The notes under the pieces are model-generated. The model worked only from the letters and a program-made list of their open reading frames with translations. It was not told where the DNA came from and ran no database searches. A stretch of DNA of 64,000 bases from Bacteroidales bacterium (GTDB lineage Bacteria > Bacteroidota > Bacteroidia > Bacteroidales > P3): the NCBI GenBank assembly GCA_017645585.1, contig JAGCOF010000002.1, positions 1-64,000 of the forward strand, read 5' to 3'. Positions within the stretch are counted from its first letter, which is position 1. The number at the start of each line of letters is the position of its first letter. This document shows, in pieces, positions 37,418-46,520 of the stretch. The position numbers were made by a program, and so were the translations under genes.

Positions 37418-38239
37418 CTAAAGTTTGATGATTGTCTGTCTGATGACCACAAGGCGCTCCAGCAGGCCCTCGGCAAGGTCGAGGCGCAGCATGTTGGCGC
37501 CGTCGCTCTTGGCACAGGCGGGGTCGGGATGCGTCTCCATGAAGAGGCCGTCGGCACCCACGGCGATGGCGGCGCGGGCGATGGTTTCAATCATGTCGGG
37601 CCGTCCGCCGGTGACGCCGCTGCCCTGATTGGGCTGCTGCAACGAGTGGGTGATGTCCACCACCACAGGCACACCGTTGCGCTGCATGGTGGGCACTCCG
37701 CGGAAGTCAACCACCAGGTCCTGATAGCCGAAGGTGGTGCCGCGCTCGGTGAGCATAAAGTTCTGGCACCCGAAAGCGCGCATTTTGTCGGCCACTTGCG
37801 TCATGGCCTCGGGCGAAAGGAACTGCCCTTTCTTGACGTTGACATAGCGGCCTGTCGCGGCAGCAGCGCGCAAAAGCTCGGTCTGCCGGCAGAGAAAAGC
37901 GGGTATCTGCAGCACGTCAACATAGTCGGCGGCCAGGGCAGCCTCCTCGTTGGTGTGGATGTCGGTCACCACGGGCACGCCGTAGCGCTCGCCCACCTCG
38001 CGCAGAAGGCGCAGGGCTTCCACGTCGCCGATGCCGGTAAAGGAGTTGATGCTCGAGCGGTTGGCCTTGCGGTAGCTGGCCTTGAAAGCAAAGGGGATAT
38101 GCAGCCTGTCACAGATTGCCACAAGCCGCTCACAGACCACAAAGGGGTTCTCGTGGTCCTCGACAACACATGGGCCGGCGATGAGGAAGAAGTTGCCCGA
38201 GTCGGTGTAGCGCAGTTTAGGAAGTGTAGGGGTCATCAA
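37418..38239 (-). CDS. kdsA: 3-deoxy-8-phosphooctulonate synthase
   Basis: The 273-residue protein matches KdsA: IAGPCVVEDHENP, FKASYRKANRSS, GVPVVTDIHTNEEA, LQIPAFLCRQTELL, VNVKKGQFLSP and GADGLFMETHPDP. It condenses arabinose-5-phosphate with phosphoenolpyruvate to make Kdo-8-phosphate for lipopolysaccharide, in the cytoplasm. The residue before the metal site is Asn or Cys type in the two classes; I did not assign it. Its start overlaps the stop of the four-helix-bundle gene by 4 bases, so the two are coupled. Confidence 0.96.
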   Translation of the reverse strand: MMTPTLPKLRYTDSGNFFLIAGPCVVEDHENPFVVCERLVAICDRLHIPFAFKASYRKANRSSINSFTGIGDVEALRLLREVGERYGVPVVTDIHTNEEAALAADYVDVLQIPAFLCRQTELLRAAAATGRYVNVKKGQFLSPEAMTQVADKMRAFGCQNFMLTERGTTFGYQDLVVDFRGVPTMQRNGVPVVVDITHSLQQPNQGSGVTGGRPDMIETIARAAIAVGADGLFMETHPDPACAKSDGANMLRLDLAEGLLERLVVIRQTIIKL

Positions 38240-38697
38240 TAGCTCATTTCATCGTTTGCGTAGGGGTCTGCCTCGCCATCGGCTTCGTCGTCGCCACGCT
38301 GCATGCGGCGCTCGGCCGAACGCTGCAGGCTGATGATGAGGGCGCCGAGCATGCGGGTCATCTCCATCAGATACTCGCGCGACTGCTCAAACTGCCCGTC
38401 GCCGAACACGCCGAGGTTGTGGGCCACTTCGGTGTAGACCACACACTCGCGGATGGCTGTCTTGGCAATCTTCAGGTAGTGGTCGAACTGCGACTTGCTG
38501 CGGCTCGAGCCTTCGGCGATGTTGAGGGCAATGTCGTATGCCGAATGGCAGAACGATTTCACCAGCGCCTTCTCTGCATCGTTGCGGGGGCTGCTCAGTT
38601 GAGTCATCACCCAGCTTGCATAGTCGGTGGCTTTGCCGTAAATGCGTAAGTCCTCGAAACGAAAGAAACTTACTACCTTCTCTTCTTGTTGTTCCAT
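38236..38697 (-). CDS. four-helix-bundle protein (23S rRNA intervening-sequence protein family)
   Basis: The 153-residue protein has the family motifs FEDLRIYGKATDYASWV near the N-terminus and SAYDIALNIAEGSSR in the second helix, then two more predicted helices. It belongs to the PF05635 fold, found in 23S rRNA intervening sequences and in the Avd protein of diversity-generating retroelements, but often encoded alone in Bacteroidota. The acidic tail is unusual. It overlaps kdsA by 4 bases. A second member lies at 46521-46871. Function unknown. Confidence 0.88.
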   Translation of the reverse strand: MEQQEEKVVSFFRFEDLRIYGKATDYASWVMTQLSSPRNDAEKALVKSFCHSAYDIALNIAEGSSRSKSQFDHYLKIAKTAIRECVVYTEVAHNLGVFGDGQFEQSREYLMEMTRMLGALIISLQRSAERRMQRGDDEADGEADPYANDEMSY

Positions 38698-38726
38698 AAT
38701 ATGTGTGTTTAATGGGTTTATGTTCT

Positions 38727-39710
38727 TTAAACGATCTCGGCGAAATACTTCATGAACTGCGTGCGCATAGCGATAGAAGCCTTTTCGGCGGGAGCGACGG
38801 CCAGCTTGCCACGGAACTTGTCGATGTTGTCGTAGCCCTTCTTCTCCATCCAGGCCTGCAGACCGCTGTTGAGTTCACGCAGGGTATCGATGCCATTCTT
38901 GTAGAGGCAACTGACCACCTGCACGGTGGTGGCACCGCCCAGAAGCATCTTCACCACATCGTCGGCAGTGTAAACGCCGGTGGAGGCACTGATGTCGCAG
39001 CGCATCTTGCGGCAAAGCAAGGCCACCCAGCGCAGGGTGTTATACATCTCCTCATGCGTGGAGAGGAACGAAGCGTTCTTCAGCGTCTCGTTCTCAATGT
39101 CGATATCGACCTGGACGCTCTTGTTGAACATCGTCACACCCTGTATACCCATCCAACTGAGCTGCTGCATCTGCTTGGCCATGTCGGTGAAATAGGGGCC
39201 CACCTTGATGCTGATGGGGATGTTGATAGACTTGCGCAGCGTATTGATAATCTGTGTGAACGTGCGCTCCACATCGTCGGCCGACGTGGAAGTCTCATAC
39301 GGCAGAATGGCCATATTGAGTTCCAATGCATCGCAGCCGGTATCTTGGAACTTCTTGGCATAGGTAAGCCAATTCTCATAAGAGAAGCAGTTGATGCTGC
39401 CAATCACGGGGATAGTAAGGCGGCGCTTGGCCTCGCGAATCATGGAGAAGTGCTTCTCCAGCGAGTCATCGGCCACATGCTGGGCAATGTATTCATAGCT
39501 GTCGCCATAGTTCTCCGTGGGAGCCACCATGTGTGTATTGCGCTTGATGTCGTGGATGATCTGTTCCTCGAAGACCGACTTCACCACCACGGCACCGGCA
39601 CCGGCGGCCTCCATCTGTACCATTTTCTCCACATCGGCGGTCAGACCACAGCTGCCCACCACGATCGGGCTGTTTAATTCAAGCCCTAAATATTTGGTTT
39701 TTGTATTCAT
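38727..39710 (-). CDS. dihydroorotate dehydrogenase-like flavoprotein
   Basis: The 327-residue protein begins with a PyrD-like beta-barrel start (LGLELNSPIVVGSCGLT) and has SINCFSYENW, LELNMAILP, SIKVGPYFTDM and ASTGVYTADDVVKMLLGGA, the last being the FMN phosphate-binding segment. It belongs to the dihydroorotate dehydrogenase-like group that is widespread in Bacteroidota but is separate from the main PyrD. The usual catalytic Cys/Ser segment of class 1 PyrD is replaced by NCFS-type residues, so another oxidised substrate is possible. A -7-like element is upstream (39745-39752). Confidence 0.85.
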   Translation of the reverse strand: MNTKTKYLGLELNSPIVVGSCGLTADVEKMVQMEAAGAGAVVVKSVFEEQIIHDIKRNTHMVAPTENYGDSYEYIAQHVADDSLEKHFSMIREAKRRLTIPVIGSINCFSYENWLTYAKKFQDTGCDALELNMAILPYETSTSADDVERTFTQIINTLRKSINIPISIKVGPYFTDMAKQMQQLSWMGIQGVTMFNKSVQVDIDIENETLKNASFLSTHEEMYNTLRWVALLCRKMRCDISASTGVYTADDVVKMLLGGATTVQVVSCLYKNGIDTLRELNSGLQAWMEKKGYDNIDKFRGKLAVAPAEKASIAMRTQFMKYFAEIV

Positions 39711-39744
39711 AAAATACTATTTTTTCACCTGTTAATAATCTTTG

Positions 39745-39752
39745 CAAAAATA
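39745..39752 (-). promoter_or_regulatory. possible -7 element for the DHOD-like gene
   Basis: TATTTTTG on the minus strand, 35 bases before the start codon; no clear TTTG at the right distance in this very AT-rich region. Confidence 0.45.
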
Positions 39753-39911
39753 TGTAAAATATATTTATAAAAAAAATTTTTCTGCAAAAAATATATAAAA
39801 CCGCATACATCAAGCTGATTATCAACAACAATAAAATTAGACTAAAATATTAAAAACAGGTCTTGTTCATCACTTTTTTCATTTTCAAACGCTCAATTCA
39901 TAAAAAAGTTG

Positions 39912-39919
39912 TATTTTTG
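39912..39919 (+). promoter_or_regulatory. -7 element for the TPR-protein gene
   Basis: TATTTTTG followed by GC, 46 bases before the ATG at 39965. The -33 element is not clear. Confidence 0.5.
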
Positions 39920-39964
39920 CACCCGATTTTTCAGCGACAGAAAACTAAAAAGTATACAACAATA

Positions 39965-40639
39965 ATGGAAAAGCAAATCGAAGAGAAAAACACCGAGATG
40001 GGTAGCGTCATCACCCGTTCGGAAGAGTTTATCCAGAAGAACCAAAAGACCTTGATTATCATCGTGGCGGCCATTCTTGTGGTCGTCCTCGCTATCTTTG
40101 GCCTGCGCAAGTGGGTCTTCCAGCCCCGCGAAGTGCGCGCCGCCGAGGAGATGTTTGCCGCCGAGCAGTGGTTCGCCCAGGGCGACTTTGAGAAAGCCCT
40201 CAACGGCGACGACACCTTCCGTGGCTTCCTCAGCGTCATCGACAGCTACAAGTGCACCAAGGCCGGCAAGCTGGCCAAATACTATGCCGGTGCCTCCTAC
40301 CTGCACATGGGCAACTACGAAGAGGCCATCCATTGGCTGAAGAAATACAAAGGCGACGACACCTTCACCGGTTCGCTGGCCGAGATGATGCTGGGCGACG
40401 CCCTCATCGAGCAAGGCAGCACCAAAGAGGCCGTCAACCACTACAAGAAGGCTGCCGCAATGAACAGCAACTACATCACCTCCCCCACTGCCCTTTTCAA
40501 ATCCGGCATGGCCTATCTGATGCTCGACGACAACGCCAATGCCCTCGACTGCTTCCAGCAGGTGAAGAAAGACTATCCCGAGAGCACCGAGTGGACCGAG
40601 ATTGACAAATACATCGCCCTCGCCGAGGCTGGTAAATAA
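39965..40639 (+). CDS. membrane-anchored tetratricopeptide protein (YfgM-like)
   Basis: The 224-residue protein has one membrane segment (about residues 29-47) after a charged N-terminus and several TPR motifs (about residues 90-215; YAGASYLHMGNYEEAIHWL, MLGDALIEQGSTKEAVNHY, and FKSGMAYLMLDDNANALDCF). It resembles YfgM, an inner-membrane chaperone partner of the Sec machinery, but TPR similarity alone is weak. The start at 39965 is chosen over 39863 because it follows a -7 element and gives the usual topology. A strong terminator follows. Confidence 0.8.
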   Translation: MEKQIEEKNTEMGSVITRSEEFIQKNQKTLIIIVAAILVVVLAIFGLRKWVFQPREVRAAEEMFAAEQWFAQGDFEKALNGDDTFRGFLSVIDSYKCTKAGKLAKYYAGASYLHMGNYEEAIHWLKKYKGDDTFTGSLAEMMLGDALIEQGSTKEAVNHYKKAAAMNSNYITSPTALFKSGMAYLMLDDNANALDCFQQVKKDYPESTEWTEIDKYIALAEAGK

Positions 40640-40656
40640 GTCAATACTCCCTTATA

Positions 40657-40696
40657 AAGAGGGCGGCAACACAGCTGTGTTGCCGCCCTCTTTTTT
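40657..40696 (+). terminator. perfect palindromic terminator after the TPR-protein gene
   Basis: An uninterrupted 36-base palindrome (40657-40692; AGAGGGCGGCAACACAG and its exact complement) runs into six T residues. Confidence 0.92.
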
Positions 40697-40771
40697 GTTT
40701 TGTAACAATTTCGTCACAATTTCTTAACCAAAACTTAACCATTTCGAAACAATTTTGAAACAACTTGTTTG

Positions 40772-40779
40772 TAATTTTG
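40772..40779 (+). promoter_or_regulatory. -7 element for the Na/Pi symporter gene
   Basis: TAATTTTG lies 28 bases before the ATG. A TTTG at 40754-40757 is closer than usual (14 bases). Confidence 0.5.
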
Positions 40780-40806
40780 CAGCAGAAAACAAATTAGGTA
40801 AAAACC

Positions 40807-42486
40807 ATGAAAGCAACAGAAATTCTATTGATTATCATCAATTTCACCGGGTCGCTGGCGGTATTTCTCTTCGCAATGAAACTGATGAGCGAAGGTCTTC
40901 AAAAGGCGGCAGGCAGCAAGATGCGTGCCGTGCTGGGCAAGATGACAGGTCGCCCGCTGAACGGTATTTTGACAGGCATGGGTGTAACGGCGGCCATACA
41001 GTCGTCGTCAGCCACCACTGTTATGGTGGTTAGTTTCGTCAATGCAGGCCTGCTCTCGTTAGGCGGCGCAGTGGCGGTAATCATGGGTGCCAACATCGGC
41101 ACGACGGTGACGGCATGGATTATCACCTTGCTTGGCCTCGGCGAAGGATCGGGATATTTCAACCTACCGCTTATCATCGCTGCCGTGAGCCTTGTATTCA
41201 TGTTTACCAAGCGCGACAAAATGAGGTCTGTGGGACAGACCATAATCGGACTTTCCCTGCTGCTTGTCGGCATGTCGTTGTTGAAAGCTGCCATGCCTGA
41301 CTTGAGCGAGTACCCGTCAATGCTTCAGGGGCTAGCCTCGTTGAGTGGCTACGGATTCTGGTCGGTGCTTCTCTTCGTGGCCATCGGCGCTGTGTTGACC
41401 TGTATGGTGCAAGCTTCGGCGGCCACAATGGCCATCACGCTGCTTATGCTCCACAACGGATGGATAGGCCTTGACGTAGCCATTGCGCTGGTGATGGGCG
41501 AGAACATCGGCACCACCGTCACAGCCAACATCGCCGCCATAGTGGCGGGCATCGCCGGCAAACGTGCCGCAAGAGCGCACCTTGTATTTAACGTATTAGG
41601 TGTCACGCTAACGCTCATCCTTTTCCGTCCCATTCTCTCGGTAGTGCAGTTGGTTTTCCCCAACGACGCCCCAATGGCGCTGTCACTCTTCCATACGATG
41701 TTCAACGTAATGAACGTCAGCATTCAGTCGTGGTTCATACCACAGATTGTGTGGATTGTCACACGCATGGTGCCGGAGAAGAAAAAGAAGAACGAAAGCG
41801 ACGACTATCGACTCACCTACATCAGCCGCGGACCCGTAGGCACCGCCGAGCTCAACCTGCAGAGTGCAAAGAAAGAACTGCAACTTTTCTCGAAGCAAGT
41901 GCTGCGGATGTACGCCCTGCTTCCAGAATTGCGGACGGTACGTAATGCCAAGGAAATGGACGCCGCTGTCGAACGCATTGCCCGCTATGAGCGGCTGACC
42001 GACCGCATGGATATGGAACTGACCAAGTTCCTCACCACCGTCGGTAGCGGCGGCATCAGCGCACACGGTTCTGAGCGTATCAGTGCCATGCTGCGCGTCA
42101 GCGACAACCTGGAGAGTATCGGCGACAGCATCTACCAGATTGCCCTCACTCGGAAGAACAAATTCTCCGACGCCGTGCATTTTAGCGAAAAGCTGAACGC
42201 CAACCTCGCCGAGATGAGTGCCCTGGTAGAGAATGCCCTGCTGGTGATGGACGGCAACCTTGTCGACTACGACCGTGCCGACCTCCGTGCCGCCGAAGAG
42301 GCCGAACGCGAAGTCAACGCCTGCCGCGACCGACTGCGTAACGCACACCTCGAAGCCCTCAAACACAACCAATACGGCTATGAAGTAGGCAACGCCTACA
42401 GCAGCCTCTATGCACAATACGAAAAACTCGCCGACTTTATCATCAACGTCAGCGAGTCTCTCAATCCTTCATTCAAAAGACACTAA
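40807..42486 (+). CDS. Na/Pi cotransporter family protein with PhoU-like tail
   Basis: The 559-residue protein has two inverted NptA/PF02690 repeats with the signature QSSSATTVMVV (about residue 59) and QASAATMAITLLML (about residue 200), eight or so membrane helices in the first 320 residues, and a cytoplasmic helical PhoU-like domain (about residues 345-550). It probably imports phosphate with sodium, or adjusts phosphate balance. Its stop codon overlaps that of elbB on the other strand by 2 bases. Confidence 0.93.
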   Translation: MKATEILLIIINFTGSLAVFLFAMKLMSEGLQKAAGSKMRAVLGKMTGRPLNGILTGMGVTAAIQSSSATTVMVVSFVNAGLLSLGGAVAVIMGANIGTTVTAWIITLLGLGEGSGYFNLPLIIAAVSLVFMFTKRDKMRSVGQTIIGLSLLLVGMSLLKAAMPDLSEYPSMLQGLASLSGYGFWSVLLFVAIGAVLTCMVQASAATMAITLLMLHNGWIGLDVAIALVMGENIGTTVTANIAAIVAGIAGKRAARAHLVFNVLGVTLTLILFRPILSVVQLVFPNDAPMALSLFHTMFNVMNVSIQSWFIPQIVWIVTRMVPEKKKKNESDDYRLTYISRGPVGTAELNLQSAKKELQLFSKQVLRMYALLPELRTVRNAKEMDAAVERIARYERLTDRMDMELTKFLTTVGSGGISAHGSERISAMLRVSDNLESIGDSIYQIALTRKNKFSDAVHFSEKLNANLAEMSALVENALLVMDGNLVDYDRADLRAAEEAEREVNACRDRLRNAHLEALKHNQYGYEVGNAYSSLYAQYEKLADFIINVSESLNPSFKRH

Positions 42487-43163
42487 CCCAGCATCTGCTC
42501 GAGGGCGGCGACGAGGTTCTCGGCGCCGGCGAATATCTCGCTGATGCGGGTAGCGGCCATGTAGGCCGGGGTGGTGAGCACTTTGTGCTCGGTGTCGACG
42601 CATACGTCGGTGGGGCCGCAGGCCTTCACCTTGCAGCCAAAGCCTTTGGCGACGCCCGAGGCCTGATTGTCGTCGGGACCCAGCGTCAGTTCCACCTCGT
42701 AGCGACCCAGCATCTTGGCCACCACCATGGGGGCGATGCACATGGCCAGCACAGGCTTGTGGGCGCGGTAGGTCTCGAGGATGGCGTCGGCCACGCTGTC
42801 GACCACCGTCATACGGGGCCCGTCGAAGGCGAAGGTGCTCAGGTTGCGAGCGGCACCCATGCCACCCGGGAGGGCCAGAGCATCGTAATCCTCAGGGCTG
42901 TACTGCTCGAGCGGCAGCAGGTTGCCTCGGGCGATGCGGGCGCTCTCGACAAAGATGTCGCGCTGCTCGGTATCGAGTATCGTGCCTTCCTCCTCGTCGT
43001 CTACGACTTCCACATGCGGCACCACCTCAAAGTAGCCTTCGGGGGCGAAGCATTGGTACTGCCAACCGCGCCGGTCGATAGCGAGCAGGAGAGACAAACT
43101 CTCCTGCAACTCGCTACCGTCACGGTTACCGCAGCCACTTAATATAACTGCTATTTTCTTCAT
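42483..43163 (-). CDS. elbB: isoprenoid biosynthesis glyoxalase ElbB
   Basis: The 226-residue protein matches ElbB of the DJ-1/PfpI superfamily: VILSGCGNRDGSELQE at the N-terminus, LALPGGMGAARNLS, and the nucleophile elbow VLAMCIAPMVVAKML. ElbB has glyoxalase activity in vitro and a proposed link to isoprenoid synthesis. It lies 2 bases after the stop of the PLP-lyase gene on the same strand, so they form an operon. Confidence 0.93.
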   Translation of the reverse strand: MKKIAVILSGCGNRDGSELQESLSLLLAIDRRGWQYQCFAPEGYFEVVPHVEVVDDEEEGTILDTEQRDIFVESARIARGNLLPLEQYSPEDYDALALPGGMGAARNLSTFAFDGPRMTVVDSVADAILETYRAHKPVLAMCIAPMVVAKMLGRYEVELTLGPDDNQASGVAKGFGCKVKACGPTDVCVDTEHKVLTTPAYMAATRISEIFAGAENLVAALEQMLG

Positions 43164-43165
43164 AA

Positions 43166-44371
43166 TTACTTGCGGCTCTCGTCAACCGACTCCTTGATGA
43201 GCTGGAAGGTAGCCTCGATGTCGTTGTCGAGACCCATGCTGAAGCGGATGAGGCCTTCGCTCATACCCATCTCCTTCTGGATGTCCTCGGGCACCTCAGA
43301 GCTGGTGCTCTTGCCGCTGTTGCTGAAGAGGGTCTTGAAGTAACCCAGGCTGACGGCCAGATAGCCGACGCCCTTCTCCTGCATGATTTCCATAATCTTG
43401 CTGGCGCTCTCGGCAGTGCCCATGTCGATGCTGATCATGCCACCGAAGCCGTAGCCCTCGTTCATCATGCTGCAGAACAGCTCGTAGTCGGGATGCTCGG
43501 GGAGGCCGGGGTAGTTGTATTTGAAGCCCACCTCTTTGAAGCGCTTGGCCAGATACATGGCGTTCTCGCCGTGCTTCTTCATGCGGATATGCAGGGTGTG
43601 GAGGTTCTTGTTGATGGAGGCGCTGCGCATGGGGTCGAGCACAGGACCGAGAAGCATGCAGGTGCCGTCGTTCACATCAATCAAGCTGCCGATGTATTCG
43701 GCGCTGCCGCAGATGGCACCGGCCACGCAGTCGTTGGTACCGTTGATGTACTTGGTCATCGAGTAGACGGTGACGTCGGCACCCAGACGGCAGGGGCTGA
43801 AAATCATGGGGGTGAAGGTGTTGTCCACAATCAGCTTGGCACCGGCGGCGTGGGCCATCTTGCTCAGCTCGGGGATGTTGGCGATGCGGAGCAGGGGGTT
43901 GTTCATGGTCTCGGTGTAGACGACCTTGGTGTTGGGGTGCTCGGCGAGGGCTTTCTTCACAGCGTCGAGGTTCTGCATGTTCACGAAGGTGGTGTTCACG
44001 TTGAACTTCTTCAGGTAGTTGGCCATGAAGGCGAAGGTGCCGCCGTAGGTGGTCATGCTGGCCACGATGTGGTCGCCGGCGTTGACTTCGTGCAGCAGGG
44101 CGCTGGTGATGGCGGCCAAACCGGAACCGGTGACCCAGGCCATCTCGGTGCCTTCCATAGCGGCCAGGCGCTGGCAGAGGGCGAGGTTGGAGGGGTTCCA
44201 ATGACGGCTGTAGAGGAAGTAGCCTTCGGTTTCACCGTGGAAGGTGTCGGTCATCAGGTGAGCCTTGGGGAAGGTAAAGGTGGCGCTGTCGCAGATTGCG
44301 GGGTTCACACCACGGTTGGCGTCGCGTCCGTCGACGCGCTGGATTGCGGTTGCGGGATCGAATTTGTTCAT
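43166..44371 (-). CDS. methionine gamma-lyase-like Cys/Met PLP enzyme
   Basis: The 401-residue protein is a Cys/Met-metabolism PLP-dependent enzyme: NPSNLALCQRLAAMEG, TTYGGTFAFM, VYTETMNNPLLRIAN, LIVDNTFTPMI and SMTKYINGTNDCVAG, which holds the PLP lysine. It could be methionine gamma-lyase or O-acetylhomoserine sulfhydrylase. The segment MTKYINGTND is closest to the lyase group in my reading, but substrate is not settled. I start at ATG 44371; the frame upstream to 44437 overlaps the promoter. Confidence 0.85.
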   Translation of the reverse strand: MNKFDPATAIQRVDGRDANRGVNPAICDSATFTFPKAHLMTDTFHGETEGYFLYSRHWNPSNLALCQRLAAMEGTEMAWVTGSGLAAITSALLHEVNAGDHIVASMTTYGGTFAFMANYLKKFNVNTTFVNMQNLDAVKKALAEHPNTKVVYTETMNNPLLRIANIPELSKMAHAAGAKLIVDNTFTPMIFSPCRLGADVTVYSMTKYINGTNDCVAGAICGSAEYIGSLIDVNDGTCMLLGPVLDPMRSASINKNLHTLHIRMKKHGENAMYLAKRFKEVGFKYNYPGLPEHPDYELFCSMMNEGYGFGGMISIDMGTAESASKIMEIMQEKGVGYLAVSLGYFKTLFSNSGKSTSSEVPEDIQKEMGMSEGLIRFSMGLDNDIEATFQLIKESVDESRK

Positions 44372-44415
44372 TGTTATCAATTGTTTATTAATATTATTGT
44401 TTCTGTTTGAGGGTG

Positions 44416-44423
44416 CAAAGATA
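44416..44423 (-). promoter_or_regulatory. -7 element for the PLP-lyase/elbB operon
   Basis: TATCTTTG on the minus strand, 45 bases before the start. The -33 position has TTCG rather than TTTG. Confidence 0.6.
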
Positions 44424-44453
44424 CGACTTTTTTCCAATATAGCGAAAAAAAGT

Positions 44454-44855
44454 TTACGCCCACGCGTCGTAGCGGCCGTCGTCGTCGGGTTCCTCGTCGG
44501 GTGCGAGGAGGCTGTCTTTGTCGTAGGAAGGCTCCAACACTGCCTGGAGGTAGAAATTGGTGTAGTCGCGACCGCCTTTGTCCAGATCCTTGCATTCGCC
44601 TGGCCACAGGCGCACCTCGGTGTTCTGGCCCACCCGCAGCGTGACCCAATTCTCGTTCACCTCCACTACCGTCAGCGGCGCCAGAACTCCACCCGGGTCT
44701 TTGTAATGAAGCACCTCGCCCTCGTGCAACTCCTCGGGGCCAAAGGCTGTAAGGACCGAGTTGTGATGCGCGATACCGGGGTCCATAGCCTCTATATAAA
44801 CCCAGATTCTAAGTTCTTTCCATTCCATCGTGTTGAGGATTTGATTTACGTCCAT
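44454..44855 (-). CDS. hypothetical protein, 133 aa
   Basis: I do not recognise this protein. It has no signal peptide or membrane segment. A small beta-rich region (VLAPLTVVEVNENWVTLRVG) is followed by an acidic tail with PDEEPDDDGRYD. The start is probably ATG 44855 (MDVNQIL), though ATG 44823 and 44885 are possible. It lies upstream of the PLP-lyase gene, which has its own promoter. Codon use resembles its neighbours, so it is likely a real gene. Confidence 0.6.
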   Translation of the reverse strand: MDVNQILNTMEWKELRIWVYIEAMDPGIAHHNSVLTAFGPEELHEGEVLHYKDPGGVLAPLTVVEVNENWVTLRVGQNTEVRLWPGECKDLDKGGRDYTNFYLQAVLEPSYDKDSLLAPDEEPDDDGRYDAWA

Positions 44856-44923
44856 AACGACTTCCCGCACACTTTTATTGTGCACCGCAGTAAAAAGGCT
44901 ATGACTGCGCTTCTACTCCGATT

Positions 44924-45022
44924 GTTCGACCATAGTTCAACCATCGTTTAACCATCGTTTAACCATTAAAAATGGTAGAACTATGGTCGAACGATAGGCA
45001 AACAATGGTTTAAAAGACGTAG
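44924..45022. repeat. 11-bp-period inverted repeat between divergent genes (site P5)
   Basis: Nine units without gaps: GTTCGACCATA, GTTCAACCATC, GTTTAACCATC, GTTTAACCATT (44924-44967), then AAAAATGGTAG, AACTATGGTCG, AACGATAGGCA, AACAATGGTTT, AAAAGACGTAG (44968-45022). The two halves are complementary. Outer bases CTATGACT (44899-44906) and AGTCATAG (45021-45028) extend the palindrome. Confidence 0.88.
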
Positions 45023-45079
45023 TCATAGTGGAGTCAGAACGGCATCATCGCATGGTGGATGCGGGGACATAAATTTTTT

Positions 45080-45111
45080 TTTGGCCATATCGGCAGAGTT
45101 TCGTATCTTTG
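45080..45111 (+). promoter_or_regulatory. promoter of the WG-repeat gene
   Basis: TTTG (45080-45083), 20 bases, then TATCTTTG (45104-45111), 26 bases before the ATG. Confidence 0.78.
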
Positions 45112-45137
45112 CATTTTGAATTATATATCATTAAGCA

Positions 45138-46490
45138 ATGAAAAGGTTCGCTATACTGCTCATATTCACAATACTGACCGCCCTCGGAGCCTCGGCCCAG
45201 AAGCCTGTCTACGAGAGTGCCATGAAGAGTTTCGGCTACAAAAACGACAACGGCTCGTGGCGCATCATGCCTCAGTATCAACGTGCCGGCGAGTTTGAAG
45301 GCAGCGTCCGCAAATGGGCTCCCGTGAAGCTCGACGGCCATTGGGGATGCATCGACATCGACGGCAACCTCATCTGCCGCAACCTCTTCCCCACCCAGGA
45401 AGTGGCACGCCAGGCGGGTCAGGAATGGGAAGCCATGAGCGAGCCCGGCAAGTGGGTCTACCCTGCCCGCAACCAGGCCGACGGCCGCTGGGGCTTTGTC
45501 GACTACTATGGCCGCTGGAAATACCAGCCCGTCTATGAGGCTGCCAACCCGCACCAGGGCAAGGACCCCAAGAGCTTCGCCTCTGTCAAGAAGGAAGGCC
45601 GCTGGGGCTGCATCGACGGCCGCGGCGTGCTGGTCATCAACAATATCTTCCACAGCGCCGAGCAGGCCGAAGAGGCTGGCGCACAATGGGCTATCGCACG
45701 CAACTACTACACTTGGCGCGTGCCTGTAACCAACCCCAAGACCGACCTCTGGGGCTTTGTCGACTACCTGGGTCGCTGGGCCGTGCAACCGCTCTACCAG
45801 GACCAGCGCCCCTTCGGCGACGACAACAACTACCAATACACCCAGGTGAAGCAGGAAGGCCGCTGGGCCAATATCGACCGTAACGGCAACATAATCAGCA
45901 CCGCCATCTTCTTCACCGCCGAGGATGCCGCCTACGCGCTGCGTCAGTTCGAGCACGGCCGCACCCTCGAGGGCTGGCGCCTGCCCGTCAGCAACCCCGC
46001 CAGCGGCAAATGGGGCTGGGTGGATTGGAGCGGCGAATGGCGCATCAAACCCATCTACGAGGACGCCACACACTTTGCCAACGACACAGGCCTCTTCGCC
46101 ACCGCCAAGCTCGACGGCTTCTGGATGGCCATCAGCGACACCGGCGACGACCTGAGCCGCAATGTATTCACCCTCAGCAGCGAAGCCTGGCTGGCCGGCA
46201 ACGAGTGGGATACCGGCCAGGAACTCGGCCATTGGCTCTACCCCGTCATGGACCAAGGCACACAGGCCTGGGGCTATGTGGATTACAAAGGCGAGTGGGT
46301 TATCAAGCCCACCCTTGAGGATGCCAAACTGTTCACCTATGTGTGGAACGACCGCGTGGCGCCCGCCAAGATGGACGGCAAATGGGGTTGCATCGACCAC
46401 ACCGGTCAATTCGTCGTGGCCAACATCTACAACACCTCGGCCGAAGCCCAGATTGCAGGCCGCCGCTGGGCCGAAGGAAGGAAATTTTAG
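45138..46490 (+). CDS. exported WG-repeat protein
   Basis: The 450-residue protein has a signal peptide (cleaved after ALGASAQ) and at least six WG-type repeats (WGCIDIDGN, WGFVDYYGRW, WGCIDGRGV, WGFVDYLGRW, WGWVDWSGEW, WGYVDYKGEW, WGCIDHTGQ). WG repeats form beta-propeller-like structures in envelope proteins; the role is unknown. Its stop codon is part of a 7-bp repeat (46490-46517). Confidence 0.88.
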   Translation: MKRFAILLIFTILTALGASAQKPVYESAMKSFGYKNDNGSWRIMPQYQRAGEFEGSVRKWAPVKLDGHWGCIDIDGNLICRNLFPTQEVARQAGQEWEAMSEPGKWVYPARNQADGRWGFVDYYGRWKYQPVYEAANPHQGKDPKSFASVKKEGRWGCIDGRGVLVINNIFHSAEQAEEAGAQWAIARNYYTWRVPVTNPKTDLWGFVDYLGRWAVQPLYQDQRPFGDDNNYQYTQVKQEGRWANIDRNGNIISTAIFFTAEDAAYALRQFEHGRTLEGWRLPVSNPASGKWGWVDWSGEWRIKPIYEDATHFANDTGLFATAKLDGFWMAISDTGDDLSRNVFTLSSEAWLAGNEWDTGQELGHWLYPVMDQGTQAWGYVDYKGEWVIKPTLEDAKLFTYVWNDRVAPAKMDGKWGCIDHTGQFVVANIYNTSAEAQIAGRRWAEGRKF

Positions 46491-46517
46491 TGGAAAGTGG
46501 AAAGATGAAAGTGGAAA
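46490..46517 (+). repeat. 7-bp repeat before the four-helix-bundle gene (site H6)
   Basis: GTGGAAA, GTGGAAA, GATGAAA, GTGGAAA in tandem, starting on the last base of the WG gene stop codon. Its complement is site H7 (46973-47007) inside the dihydroorotase gene; the four-helix-bundle gene lies between. Confidence 0.88.
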
Positions 46518-46520
46518 ACT

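Noticed and set aside
36094..37428. Plus-strand frame of 444 codons spanning 36094-37428
   Set aside because: It crosses the end of one gene, an 11-bp repeat and the antisense of the exonuclease gene; no domain.
44454..44855. tRNA or riboswitch in the 44.4-45.1 kb region
   Set aside because: No cloverleaf or known aptamer core is visible; the structure seen is the 11-bp palindrome.
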